A stretch of 64,000 nucleotides of DNA. Origin: Sinotaia quadrata (lineage: Eukaryota > Mollusca > Gastropoda > Architaenioglossa > Viviparidae). Below the pieces are notes generated by a model that was given only the letters and a program-made list of their open reading frames with translations, searched no databases and was not told where the DNA came from. Below, piece by piece: positions 22,906 to 34,559 of the stretch (the first letter of the stretch is position 1; every line of letters starts with the position of its first letter). A program made the position numbers and the translations under genes. Location of the stretch: NCBI GenBank assembly GCA_028829895.1, contig CM054179.1, forward strand, positions 57,729,891-57,793,890, in the 5' to 3' direction.

Positions 22906-23750
22906 TTGTAGCAATTTCTAGGAACTCCTCTGCACCAGAAATTGCTCGATGTAGTTAGCATACCTTGCCACCCTACATCAACGGAGTGTAGTGTATTTCT
23001 TACACAATGCAGTAAATGCTTCTCGTTTGTAGCATGGTTGCAGTGGTTTATAATTGGTAAACAAGTACTCAGATAAACAAGGAAACATTTTGGCTTCTGT
23101 AGGAATATCTTACAAAGATTTCTAAGAAAGATTTTGCACATACTACAAAATATTGAAGCAAAATCTACACAAATCAATCATTTAATCAATTGACAACTAA
23201 CTAAATAAAATTAATTAAAATGTACAAAACACATTTTAAAAATAAAGACATATATACTTTATTTGGTAATGAGTTTTATTTTAAATTATTATAAATATTT
23301 AGTTAGTTCTAGGTTTGTTTATTAATTCACTCCTTTATTGATTTATTGATTTGTTTACTTTTGTTTATATTAATATTCAACGACTGCCAGGCCCTGTCTA
23401 CAGCTGCTAAACTCTTCCTCCTTTTAATCAACATCATTTTTATTTTGACCAATGAAATGCGAGCAATTTCATCTATTCAGACCAAACTGCCAAAGGAAGA
23501 TCGAAAGCTTGTCACGAACTGTCACGTTCCAGACATCGATCGGTAACGTGCGTCTGGAGAATTGGGAGAAGAGTAAAAAAAAATTGTTCTAAAAATGCAC
23601 AGTGACGATAAACCAGTGGAACAGATACAAGCATTGATATTTGTTAGTCTGATTTGCTAGTAGCTTGTCATTTGTTGAAAGAGATCACAATAATTCAAAA
23701 GGTGTTGACATGAAAGAGAAGATATTGTACAGTAAAACTTAACAGCTAGT
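22906..23750. other. Unique AT-rich sequence
   Basis: No gene recognised on either strand. Confidence 0.5.
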
Positions 23751-23753
23751 TAA

Positions 23754-23754
23754 C

Positions 23755-23822
<68 letters not shown>
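23754..23822. repeat. (GT)n microsatellite
   Basis: Pure GT run of about 34 units. Confidence 0.98.
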
Positions 23823-23825
<3 letters not shown>

Positions 23826-24221
23826 AAATATCAATGTGAATGTTTACATTTTTGTACGAAGGGTTTACAAAGGGATGGGAGAAATTTATGACTCTTTGCT
23901 TATTAAATGATATAGTCATAATTAAATAAGATAATTAGAAAGATAAAATCACGTTTAGTTGGTAAAGTTTCTGTTTCAAACAAATAACCGTCACAGTATT
24001 AATTAAAGCTTCTGTAAGAAACGGAAACAAAGAAAATTGAAAAGGCAAGAAACTCCTTTAGAGAAACTAGTCACCAAACTGTAGCAAGCACAGTTATCAC
24101 TTTAAAAATTCACATGAACAAGACTAAACTCAAAGAAAATCTTCCAGAGCACTGCTTAACCAATACTTTAAGAAAGGAGACAATTAAACTTAACACGCTT
24201 ATCAAATATATTACTAAGAAA

Positions 24222-24530
24222 TAAACCTAACTAAATGGCAAAGACAACAATTAATAGTACACACCTAACTTGATGGCAAAACTAACACATTAATAGTACA
24301 CGCCTATCTAGATGGCAAAGCTAACACATTAATAGGACACGCCTATCTAGATGGCAAAGCTAACACATTAATAGGACACGCCTATCTAGATGGCAAAGCT
24401 AACACATTTTTAATAGGACACGCCTATCTAGATGGCAAAGCTAACACATTTTTAATAGGACACGCCTATCTAGATGGCAAAGCTAACGCATTAATAGGAC
24501 AAACCTAACTAGATGGCAAAGCTTTAATAC
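24222..24530. repeat. Minisatellite, about 39-42 bp x 8
   Basis: Units share ctagatggcaaagctaacac and attaataggacacgcctat. Two copies have an extra ttt. Confidence 0.95.
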
Positions 24531-24609
24531 TGATACTACATTATCAAAAGTCACTTTCAATCATCCATATCCCCAGACATTGCACTCTATGATGTCATGT
24601 TACTCAGTG

Positions 24610-24747
24610 CACGTGCATGTGATATGTGTATGCACATCATTTGGTGTTATCGTGTGAGTGATATGTGTATGCACATCATTTGGTGTTATCGTGTGAGTGA
24701 TATGTATATGCACATCATTTGGTGTTATCGTGTGAGTGATATGTACA
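24610..24747. repeat. Minisatellite, 39 bp x about 3.5
   Basis: Units of gtgatatgtgtatgcacatc and atttggtgttatcgtgtga. It extends the open frame of the neighbouring kazrin exon on the minus strand beyond the donor, but is not part of the mature product. Confidence 0.95.
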
Positions 24748-24832
24748 AGAGGGCAGAGACGTGCATAACGAATGCGTCTAATGCCCAACAACCTATAGTA
24801 ATAAATAAATATGTCAATACATCTGTACATAC

Positions 24833-24986
24833 CAGTTGTTGCCACTTGATTCTGGTGCTCAACCGCAAGGGAGAATTTGTGTTTGGTCTTGAGGTCATGC
24901 AGGAATGACAAATTCCTGACTTGTGGACAAGGTTTCACAGATTGGTGAAGTTTGTCTGTTGTAGGAACACTTAGTTCTTTCTCCAT
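24833..24986 (-). CDS. KAZN: Proposed first coding exon of kazrin
   Basis: Candidate exon found by reading. ATG at 24986-24984 lies in a good context (CAAAATGG). It is followed by 51 codons (MEKELSVPTTDKLHQS..., ...VEHQNQVATT) and one extra base before a strong donor CTG|GTATGT (GT at 24832-24831). The leftover G joins CC of the supported 5585 exon to make GCC (Ala), so phase and frame agree. The peptide is charged, non-repetitive and has balanced codon use, unlike nearby repeat frames. The frame remains open upstream to about 25150 (FIRIVTFTLTSPNTVRSLFG...), so the exon could instead be internal and longer. I saw no strong acceptor there, so a 5'UTR plus initiator exon is preferred. I do not recall this segment from vertebrate kazrin. 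Support is splice logic, not homology. Confidence 0.5.
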
Positions 24987-25150
24987 TTTGAGCAATAAGT
25001 TCGCGATACACCCAAACAAACTTCGCACAGTGTTTGGAGACGTAAGGGTGAAGGTCACGATCCTAATGAAGTCTGCAGATTTGACGATTTCCCAAGAAGC
25101 ACTGGCTATCAATGGATGGGTTATTAACGTCACAAATCTACAAGCACTAT
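24987..25150 (-). promoter_or_regulatory. Possible 5'UTR / promoter-proximal region of kazrin
   Basis: Follows from the proposed start at 24986. The region is unique and slightly GC-richer than its surroundings. No TATA box was recognised. It could alternatively be coding, as the frame is open. Confidence 0.25.
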
Positions 25151-25154
25151 TTCA

Positions 25155-25275
25155 GTTGACTTTTAGTAAACTGCCTGTGTATTCCAGAAAACGATCAAAA
25201 CACAATTACTCGACTGTTAATAAACTGCTTGTATATTCCAAAAAAAAAACCCAAACAAAACACATTTAGTCGATC
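25155..25275. repeat. Diverged duplication, about 60 bp x 2
   Basis: Two copies of taaactgcctgtgtattcca-like sequence followed by acacaatta/acacattta and gtcgatc/ctcgac. Confidence 0.6.
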
Positions 25276-25975
25276 ACTAAACAAGTATTACTGTTTATCC
25301 AAAAGACAAGAAGAAAACATTCAAGTGATTGTAATAAAGATCTAAGACCAAACAAACACGCTGGAGGAACTTTCTCCTAAAATCACACAACAGCAAGCGG
25401 CATAAAAATGTCTCTAAGAGACGTAGTCATGCTTCCAGTAATTCCATCCAAGCAGATTATGGTTTTGTTTCAGTTTAAAGTTAATTCAGCAAAAGGAATT
25501 CTTTATAGAAGTTCCGATGGAGTCATGGTATATGCAGGACTCCAATGGCCAAGGAGTAAGTCACTTGCTAAAAATAGCTTCCATCCGATAATTTAATCCA
25601 GTAAGAAGTGTATGTGTACGTATACACCATATTCTCTAGTCCAGTGTATAATCAACAAAAATATTCTCTAGTCCAGTTCCAGAAATATTGAATAAATGAG
25701 TGAATTTTAAACACAAAAACAAATCGGCTTTGGTAAGTGTCCGAGTTTGTAGCCAACTACCTGTTGGATCCAAAATATAAAATAAATAGGTGTATACCAA
25801 TAATCTTCGCTTGATTCTCTCCCCTTCAAAAAAGGATACGTGGGTCAGGAGTGAAGATAATACAGTTCCAAAAAATCTGCACGGTGAAACAGCGAGTAAA
25901 TTACAAATTTAAATTCATCGCGACACGTCATGACGTAAGCCTATGGCGATTAAATTAATTTAGAACACAAAACGG
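25276..25975. other. Unique AT-rich sequence
   Basis: No supported gene. Confidence 0.5.
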
Positions 25976-25979
25976 AGAT

Positions 25980-26400
25980 ACTCGAAATTAATTCAACACA
26001 CAAAACCAAGAGCATTAACTCAGGAAGAAAGCTAAGGGTTAAGATCCGAATGCTCCTAGACATGACATGTATTCAAAAAAAACCAAGAAAGCTTAAGACA
26101 ATACAGCACAAAAACCCACCACACATTAAGTTAATTCAGCCAAAACCAAACTTCAAGGTAAATGTACATTAATTCAGCACCAAACCCGAAATAAATTAAT
26201 TTAATTCAGCACCAAACTCTAAACTAAATGAAACTGATTCCGCCCAATAAATGAAAGTGATTCATCAAAACAATATGAATTTAATTCACCAAATCAAAAT
26301 ACAATACATTCAATCTGTAAAACCAAAACAATATGAAATTAATTCACCAAAACAAAATGCAATACATTCAATCTGTAAAACCAAGAATGAAACATCCACA
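25980..26400. repeat. Degenerate repeat around ttaattcaccaaa
   Basis: Irregular copies of attaattca followed by gcaccaaac or ccaaaacaaaat. The best pair lies at 26270-26385. Confidence 0.6.
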
Positions 26401-26612
26401 GAAAGTCGTCATATACCAACCAGTCTCTCAGACCACAATTAGGCTTATATCTGATTCAAAAAATTTAAGATATAGAAAATTCATTCACCACAGAAAATAC
26501 AATGAAATGTTATTTCTAAACTAAATGAGATGAAACAGCAAGTGCTTTTACATTCGTCCACAATGTTGCAACTCTTTGATCATTAGCAATCGATTCATGT
26601 ACCGATCTTCCC

Positions 26613-27078
26613 AACCGAGAGTCACAGACCAATCTTTTTCAACTGAGAGTCACAGACCAATCTTCTCAACTGAGAGTCACAGACCAATCTTCCCAACTGA
26701 GAGTCACAGACCAATCTTTTTCAACTGAGAGTCACAGACCAATCTTTTTCAAGTGAGAGTCACAGACCAATCTTCCCAACTGAGAGTCACAGACCAATCT
26801 TTTTCAACTGAGAGTCGCAGACCAATCTTTTTCAACTGAGAGTCGCAGACTAATCCTTTTCAACTGAGAGTCACAGACCAATCTTTTTCAACTGAGAGTC
26901 GCAGACCAATCTTTTTCAACTGAGAGTCGCAGACTAATCCTTTTCAACTGAGAGTCGCAAACTAATCCTTTTCAACTGAGAGTCGCAGACTAATCCTTTT
27001 CAACTGAGAGTCGCAGACTAATCCTTTTCAACTGAGAGTCACAGACCAATCTTTTTCAACTGAGTCACAAACCAATCT
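26613..27078. repeat. Minisatellite, 28 bp x about 16
   Basis: Units of caactgagagtcacagacca and atctttttc. Variants have cgcagactaatcc or a shortened tcttccc block. Confidence 0.97.
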
Positions 27079-27171
27079 GTCAAACCGCAGTATAACGTAC
27101 GGCATTTATGAATCAATAAAAACTGCAAACATCCTCCTTCCGAAATTCTAAGCCGTTCTATATACAAGTAA

Positions 27172-27312
27172 AATTTTTGTTTTAAATTCAAAATGAAAAA
27201 GTACAAAATTTTTTGTTTTAAATTCAAACTGAAAAATGTACAAAAATTTTTGTTTTAAATTCAAAATGGAAAAAAGTACAAAAATTTTTGTTTTAAATTC
27301 AAAATGGAAAAA
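27172..27312. repeat. Minisatellite, about 36 bp x 4
   Basis: Units of atttttgttttaaattcaaa with an A-rich linker and gtacaa. Confidence 0.9.
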
Positions 27313-27421
27313 AGAAAAAGAAAAACAGAAGTAATCTGAACACAAGACCTATTTAACTGTTGCCTTAAGTACAAACTATGTGTTCTTTCTGCATTTACAA
27401 ATCTCAAAATACATTTTCTAA

Positions 27422-27627
27422 AATTAAGTCAGATTTAATATGCCACTCACTATTAAGTCAGATTTAATATGTCACTCACTATTAAGTCAGATTTAATATG
27501 TCACTCACTATTAAGTCAGACTTAATACGTCACTCACTATTAAGTCAGATTTAATACGACACTCCCTATTAAGTCAGATTTAATACGTCACTCACTATTA
27601 AGTCAGATTTAATACGTCACTCACTAT
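27422..27627. repeat. Minisatellite, 29 bp x 7
   Basis: Units of attaagtcagatttaatacg plus tcactcact. Confidence 0.97.
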
Positions 27628-27653
27628 TTTGCTTTAAAAAGAAATGAGGCTCT

Positions 27654-28290
27654 AATGTATTTCCTAGTTGCAAACAAGACCCCTGAAGCTCTAATTCATT
27701 TCGTAGCAACACAAACCAAACCCCAGTGCAAGACCCCTGAAGCTCTAATTCATTTCCTAGCAACACAAACCAAACCCCAGTGCAAGACCCCTGAAGTTCT
27801 AATTCATTTACTAGCAATACAAACTAGACCCACTAACACACGAACTCTTAAGTTCTAATTCATTTCCTAGCAAAACAAACTAGACCCAAGTACACACGAA
27901 CTCTTTCTAATTCATTTCCTAGCAACACAAACTAGACCAAAGTACAGAAGAACTTTTAAATTCTAATTCATTTCCTAGCAACACAAACTAGACCCAGTAC
28001 AAGAATCCAGACGCTCCATTTCATCTCTTGGCACAACAAACTAGACACACGCTACAACCCAAAGTTCTACGTCATTTATTCATAGCACAAATTGGACAAA
28101 CACGCAAGAACTATGAGATTCTAATCTATTAATACAATAAACTAGACACATACAACAATCTCGATTCTACTTCCTCTATTAGTAGCACAAACTGAACAGA
28201 CATTCAAGAATCTTGCAGTACTACTTCATCAGTTAGTAGAACAAACTGGACAGGCAGAACCCCTTAAGTTAGCAGCACAAAGCAGATATA
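27654..28290. repeat. Minisatellite, about 54 bp, decaying to the right
   Basis: Units with tctaattcatttcctagcaa, cacaaact/cacaaacc and agaccc. There are three close copies at the left (27668-27830) and increasingly diverged ones to about 28290. Confidence 0.85.
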
Positions 28291-29060
28291 CTAGGTTTTG
28301 CTCAGTCTTCACTTCAAATCACAAACTTGGCACAAAATCTCCCACAACCGATTTTATCATTGAGCAATAAACATAACCGACAGAAACCCGGCGGATATGT
28401 TTCATTAACGACGACACTTTTTTTTTAAAGTCTTTCGATGATGGCTCCTCTATCACTGCCGTAAATCAGAATTAACACTGCCGTAAATTCTTATTAACTG
28501 AAACTAACACCTTCAATGAATGAAACAAGCACATACCTAGTTAGGCTTTTTATTTTAAATAACGTTCTGTCGACTCCACCTGCTCGACAATGTCAGGAAA
28601 CAACGCCCCACTTAGTAGAAGGGAACTATGTCTGTGAGTCGCTAGCAGATCAATGAATTTTACTTCTCATAGTGCATTTTAAGTCTTTGTGCCAGGTCCT
28701 TGAGCTGTTTTATTTCAGGTAAAGGGCGACTCGTACCACGTGACTACTTTCCCCCACCCCATTTCCACTTCACCTGCAAAGACCAGTGACTAGAGCCGAG
28801 GATTGTTGGGTGGGTTTTTTTTGTTGTGGCTGGTTTTTTTTTGAGGGGTTGTGTTGGATTTTTTTTTTTAAAGTGTGACTTGGTAATCGATCCGAAAGGA
28901 ACACACCGATTTCAGGTATAAAGTAAATCAGTGTGAATTTGTTATTCAGTTTCGTTAGTTTCGGAGAGAAAACTGTGCAGGTGATTTACTTTTTGCTAGT
29001 GGTAGACGCAGAGAAGTGTTTGTAGGGTGAGACGATAGAGCGAGGTCTGAGGAGTATATG
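28291..29060. other. Unique sequence with T-rich tracts
   Basis: Homopolymeric T/GT-rich tracts occur at 28815-28872. Otherwise unique, with no gene recognised. Confidence 0.5.
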
Positions 29061-29063
29061 ATG

Positions 29064-29174
29064 AACACGTTTAAAACCACTACACAGCCAACAATGGGGA
29101 AAAATTAAAACAAGCTAAACACGTTTAAAACCACTCCACAGCCAACAATGGGGAAAAATTAAAACAAGCTAAAC
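29064..29174. repeat. Near-perfect 55-bp tandem duplication
   Basis: Two copies of aaacacgtttaaaaccacta and cagccaacaatggggaaaaa. Confidence 0.95.
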
Positions 29175-29826
29175 TTCCCATTTCCCAGGTACACAAAAAA
29201 ACTTCCAACCACAATTCTTCACTCTCCTTACCCAATCATCTCCTTCCTTGTTCGCTCTCCTTACCCTATCACTATAATTAGCTCTCTATTTATAAAACTA
29301 AAATTCCTAACTGGGCCTCCTCCCCCCCCCCCATTTTTCTTGTTTGCCATGTGATTCAAGCGTGAAGACAACAAACCGCTCTACCATATTCAAGTCAGTT
29401 CAGTACAGTACGTAAGAAAGTATTACAAAATGCTACTTAAACTGTGACGTCACTATACTGCTCCCAGTTGTAGTGAAAAGAAAAAAATAACAAATACTAT
29501 GACATATTCTCTACTTTGCTGACGTCACTCTACTGCGTTCATTTCATTTCAAAATTACTGTAAGAAAATACACCAAATGCTGTTTCAATCGCTAACGTCA
29601 CTCCACTACGCTCAGTTGAGTAATCTGTCACGTACTGTTGAAATTGCTGACCTCGCTGACATTTGTTGAGACTATAATGATTAAAAAAAAAAAATATGTG
29701 CCGCATGATTGCTTTCTCTGTTTTAGATGTAAGTGCTAGATGTTTACAACACTATTATAACTCCTACTTACCGTAAGCATTACAAAATATAATTTTACCA
29801 TTCCCAAGAATTTGTAAAACTATCTA
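29175..29826. other. Unique sequence
   Basis: Contains a loose repetition of gacgtcac plus ctactg words at 29450-29600. No gene. Confidence 0.5.
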
Positions 29827-29828
29827 CA

Positions 29829-29880
<52 letters not shown>

Positions 29881-29971
29881 CCTTAGTTTTGTCGACCGTT
29901 GGGGCACCACTTATGACCTGACAACCAGTTTCCTCCATTCCATTCCATTCTGTTCTCTGCTAATCTTACCG
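29827..29971 (-). mobile_element. 5'-truncated LINE 3' end with GATA tail
   Basis: On the minus strand the sequence taagattagcagagaacaga matches the LINE at 4435-4455 and continues through NWLSGHKWCPNGR to the stop and a GGGATAGATAG tail. The tail is expanded here to about 13 CTAT units (plus strand). Relative to the 3468-4535 copy it has a 5-bp duplication (ggaat). Only about the last 90 coding bases remain, as expected for incomplete target-primed reverse transcription. Confidence 0.9.
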
Positions 29972-30021
29972 TATACAATAAAATACATATACGGTCTTCT
30001 TTTACTAGAAAAAAATAAGTG

Positions 30022-30577
30022 CTGTCATCAATGTGAGTTCTATAGTTCACTAAACGCGAGCATTCCTCTGTTAATGTGTTATCAATGTGAGTTCTATAGT
30101 TCACTAAACGCGAGCATTCCTCTGTCATCAATGTGAGTTCTATAGTTCACTAAACACGAGCATTCCTCTGTTAATGTGTTATCAATGTGAGTTCTATAGT
30201 TCACTAAACGCGAGCATTCCTCTGTCATCAATGTGAGTTCTATAGTTCACTAAACGCGAGCATTCCTCTGTTAATGTGTTATCAATGTGAGTTCTATAGT
30301 TCACTAAACGCGAGCATTCCTCTGTCATCAATGTGAGTTCTATAGTTCACTAAACGCGAGCATTCCTCTGTCATCAATGTGAGTTCTATAGTTCACTAAA
30401 CGCGAGCATTCCTCTGTCATCAATGTGAGTTCTATAGTTCACTAAACGCGAGCATTCCTCTGTCATCAATGTGAGTTCTATAGTTCACTAAACACGAGCA
30501 TTCCTCTGTCATCAATGTTGAGTTCTATAGTTCACTAAATACGAGCATTCCTCTGTCAGCAATGTGAATTTTATACA
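30022..30577. repeat. Minisatellite, 46 bp with 57-bp variants, about 11 copies
   Basis: Units share tcatcaatgtgagttctata and aaacgcgagcattcctctg. In the left half, 46-bp copies alternate with copies extended by ttaatgtgtta. The right half is uniform. Confidence 0.97.
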
Positions 30578-30964
30578 CGAGAATTATTTTCGTTGTAGGC
30601 AATGTGTGTTCTATAGTTTATTAAACACGAGAATTATTTTCGTTGTAGGCAATGTGTGTTCTATAGTTTACTAAACACGAGAATTATTTTCGTTGTAGGC
30701 AATGTGTGTTCTATAGTTTACTAAACACGAGAATTATTTTCGTTGTAGGCAATGTGTGTTCTATAGTTTACTAAACACGAGAATTATTTTCGTTGTAGGC
30801 AATGTGTGTTCTATAGTTTACTAAACACAAGAATTATTTTCGTTGTAGGCAATGTGTGTTCTATGGTTTACTAAACACGAGAATTATTTTCGTTGTAGGC
30901 AATGTGTGGTCTATAGTTTACTAAACACGAGAATTATTTTCGTTGTAGGCAATGTGTGTTCTAT
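30576..30964. repeat. Minisatellite, 50 bp x 8
   Basis: Units of acacgagaattattttcgtt, gtaggcaatgtgtgttctat and agtttactaa. The unit is related to the adjacent left array through the shared core caatgtg-gttctatagtt-actaaacacgag. Confidence 0.97.
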
Positions 30965-31222
30965 TTATAGGAACTAACTGCTAGCATTCAAACTCTATTT
31001 AGTGAAGCATTCTCTTTAGCTGTTCTTTCCAGAGTCAACAGAGTGATCAATTAATTATTAATAAAGGACCATTTGACTTGTTTTGTGTTTCGGGCATCCA
31101 AATCGCCATAACGACACTAGTTAGAGAATTTTTACGGTAATCAGTTTTGATTGACAGACTTTCACGCTGAATAGAACTCATTATGCTGAACTGAATAGAA
31201 ATCAGCCAACGAAATCATTGTT

Positions 31223-31455
31223 GTACTAGTTACTGTTTTAAGGTGTGCGTTGTGTTACTAATTTGCTTTCTACTCTCTACTGTTTTAAGGTGTACGTTGT
31301 GTTACTAATTTGCTTTCTACCCTCTACTGTTTTAAGGTGTACGTTGTGTTACTAATTTGCTTTCTACCCTCTACTGTTTTAAGGTGTACGTTGTGTTACT
31401 AATTTGCTTTCTACCTCCTACTGTTTTAAGGTGTGTGTTGTGTTACTAATTTGTT
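31223..31455. repeat. Minisatellite, 47 bp x 5
   Basis: Units of actgttttaaggtgtacgtt and gtgttactaatttgctttct. Confidence 0.96.
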
Positions 31456-31930
31456 GCCGACTACTGGACACTGCTAACTAGAGTATATTCAGGAGTGCAC
31501 GACTCTCTTGGGTGCATTCGAAAAATTGTCAGATATAACTCTTAATAAATTATGTACTAGGAACTTTCGCTTCAAGATTGAACTATTTGACTTTGTTGTG
31601 TTTTTAGTTAGTTGTGTTTTTTTTTAAATTTTATACTCAAAACAAATATCTTACATACACGCCTATTTAGTCTTGTTGGTTTGGCAAGAAATGAAATGAA
31701 GGATTTCACTAAAATAAACTAGTTTGTTTTCAACTATGTTTACAATGATCCAATACAATCAATTGTGTCCAAGGTAAATAATAGCTACATTTATGCTGCA
31801 AAATATCTTATTTTAATGTAATTTTGAATTATTTTGTTTGTTTTACAATGTTACTTACTGCACAAGATCGCACAAAACACAACCAATTATTTTTAATGCG
31901 TGCATAAATACTAAGTTACAGTGAAATACA
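31456..31930. other. Unique AT-rich sequence
   Basis: No supported gene. Confidence 0.5.
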
Positions 31931-31937
31931 TATCATC

Positions 31938-32130
31938 TATATGAAATGAGCTTTGTCGTGTATTCATTGTCCAGAGTAAGTAATGACTCTGATGTAAACA
32001 TATAGGATATGAAATGAGCTTTGTCGTGTATTCATTGTCCAGAGTAAGTAATGACTCTGATGTAAACATGTAGGATATGAAATGAGCTTTGTCGTGTATT
32101 CAATGTCTAGAATAAGTAATGACTATGATG
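31938..32130. repeat. Minisatellite, about 68 bp x 3
   Basis: Units of atgaaatgagctttgtcgtg, tattcattgtccagagtaag and tgatgtaaaca. Confidence 0.95.
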
Positions 32131-32269
32131 TAAACAGAAACGTAAACCTTGTGATCACATAACCAGCCAACTGGCTTCCGTGACAACAAAAGTAAAAATA
32201 GGGAGCAAGAACTGATTAAAGCATTCATTACAGGAAAAAAATGCTGTCATGTTTTTCTTGACTATTCCA

Positions 32270-32525
32270 AACAGTAATTTACTTTAACGCACTGACTAAA
32301 TGCAGATCTAACTAATCTCCAATGAGATATAAATAATCACCAATTTCTCAGCAAATCAAGATTTTAAGTATTGAGTTTTCACATCAGTACTTTAATGTAA
32401 CGCACTGATTAAATGCAGACTTCAATAATCCCCAATAACTCAACGAATAAAGTTTTCAAGTATTGAATTTTCAAATCAGTACTTTAATTTACAGCACTGA
32501 TTAAATGCAGACTTCAGTAATCTAC
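32270..32525. repeat. Diverged repeat, about 90 bp x 3
   Basis: Units share cgcactgattaaatgcagac, aatctccaat/aatccccaat and gtattgaattttcaaatcag. Confidence 0.8.
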
Positions 32526-32582
32526 AACACCTCCATCTGAAGGGAAAAAATGAACCATCGCGATGAGTAAGTGAAAACATAC

Positions 32583-33376
32583 CAGTGCCAGCATAGAGAG
32601 TAACAGAGCCATACTTGGTCCAGCATAGAGAGTAACAGAGCCATACTTGGTCCGGCACAGAGAGTAACAGAGCCATACTTGGTCCGGCACAGAGAGTAAC
32701 AGAGCCATACTTGGTCCGGCACAGAGAGTTAACAGAGCCATACTTGGTCCGGCACAGAGAGTAACAGAGCCATACTTGGTCCGGCACAGAGAGTTAACAG
32801 AGCCATACTTGGTCCGGCACAGAGAGTTAACAGAGCCATACTTGGTCCGGCACAGAAAGTTAACAGAGCCATACTTGGTCCGGCACAGAGAGTTAACAGA
32901 GCCATACTTGGTCCGGCACAGAGAGTTAACAGAGCCATACTTGGTCCGGCATAGAGAGTAACAGAGCCATACTTGGTCCGGCACAGAGAGTTAACAGAGC
33001 CATACTTGGTCCGGCACAGAGAGTTAACAGAGCCATACTTGGTCCGGCACAGAGAGTTAACAGAGCCATACTTGGTCCGGCACAGAGAGTTAACAGAGCC
33101 ATACTTGGTCCGGCACAGAGAGTTAACAGAGCCATACTTGGTCCGGCACAGAGAGTAACAGAGCCATACTTGGTCCGGCACAGAGAGTTAACAGAGCCAT
33201 ACTTGGTCCGGCACAGAGAGTTAACAGAGCCATACTTGGTCCGGCACAGAGAGTTAACAGAGCCATACTTGGTCCGGCACAGAGAGTTAACAGAGCCATA
33301 CTTGGTCCGGCACAGAGAGTTAACAGAGCCATACTTGGTCCGGCACAGAGAGTAACAGAGCCATACTTGGTCCGGC
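32583..33376. repeat. Minisatellite, 33 bp x about 24
   Basis: Highly uniform units of acagagccatacttggtccg and gcacagagagtta. Several copies lack one t (32 bp), which resets the frame. Both strands give long 11-residue repeat frames (VRHRELTEPYL and SLCRTKYGSVN). The single-base length variants argue against coding constraint. Confidence 0.98.
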
Positions 33377-33548
33377 TGGAGACAAGCACTCGTCTAAACA
33401 GTTTGTAAGTTGCTTTGTCGTGAAAAATAAAATATATATATATATAATGCATATATATACGTGAACAATGGTACATTAAATAAAGTACGCGCCGGTTGTA
33501 AACAGACAAGGTCGGACTCAGCTGTCAAAGTAAATTCCATGTTTTGTT

Positions 33549-33930
33549 AGTTTAACTTACTGTCTAAATGACTGACACTAAGGAACTTACTGATTGAAAA
33601 AATGCCTAAATAACTGACACTCAGAATTTACTGTCTAAATAACTGACACTCAGAATTTACTGCCTAAATAACTGACACTCAGAATTTACTGCCTAAATAA
33701 CTGACACTCAGAATTTACTGTCTAAATAACTGACACTCAGAATTTACTGCCTAAATAACTGACACTCAGAATTTACTGCCTAAATAACTGACACTCAGAA
33801 TTTACTGCCTAAATAACTGACACTCAGAATTTACTGCCTAAATAACTGACACTCAGAATTTACTGCCTAAATAACTGACACTCAGAATTTACTGCCTAAA
33901 TAACTGACACTCAGAATTTACTGTCTAAAA
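33549..33930. repeat. Minisatellite, 29 bp x about 12
   Basis: Uniform units of tgcctaaataactgacactc and agaattta, with diverged edge copies. Confidence 0.97.
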
Positions 33931-34555
33931 GAATGCCTAAATGATCGACACTAAGGACTTGAAAAATAAAAAATAAAAAAATTAAATTGAAAAAAGTGAA
34001 CGAGCGCCTAGCATGGAAGCCAAATCCAGTTCGTATTCGCAGAATCCAAATGAATTTCACAGAAAACAAAACTGGGAACGGAGAACAAAGAAGAGGATCT
34101 TAAAATAAAAAGTGCATCTTGGGTACTAATGCGCTCTGAGGCGTAAGCTACATGACGTACGTCACACACGGGTTTCCTAGTCCACATGGAGTGCCGACCG
34201 GAAGTAAGGGCTGTGTTATTCTCATGAAGCACATGGCCTCGTTCTCCTTGCAAACAGCTAAGCAAGCAAGAGTTGTGTACCCTTTGCTATGCTATCTGTG
34301 AGCATGTCTGTGCTATCCTTTAATTAAGAGTTGCGCTGACTTTCTTACAGTTGTATTATTCCGGATTTTTGATGGCGCTTATAGATTTTTACATTTTATG
34401 CTCTAGATCAGACCAGAACTTGAAAGCTAGCACCTAATACGTAACAGGCCACACAAGTAGTAAACCAGAATAGAAGAATGAAAATATAGCAGTTACTGAG
34501 CTGGGTTACGAGTAGGCAGGATTAGTCACATTCGTAACAGATTAGACTACAGGTC
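33931..34555. other. Unique sequence
   Basis: No gene supported. The minus-strand open frame near 34008-34265 has no recognisable domain. Confidence 0.45.
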
Positions 34556-34559
34556 ACAC

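Larger units (their letters stand above)
5586..24832 (-). other. KAZN: Putative 19-kb kazrin intron
   Basis: If the exon at 24833-24986 is correct, this whole span is one kazrin intron. It holds about two dozen minisatellites and the second LINE remnant, with little unique sequence. The right boundary depends on the proposed exon. The left boundary at 5586 is well supported. Confidence 0.45.
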
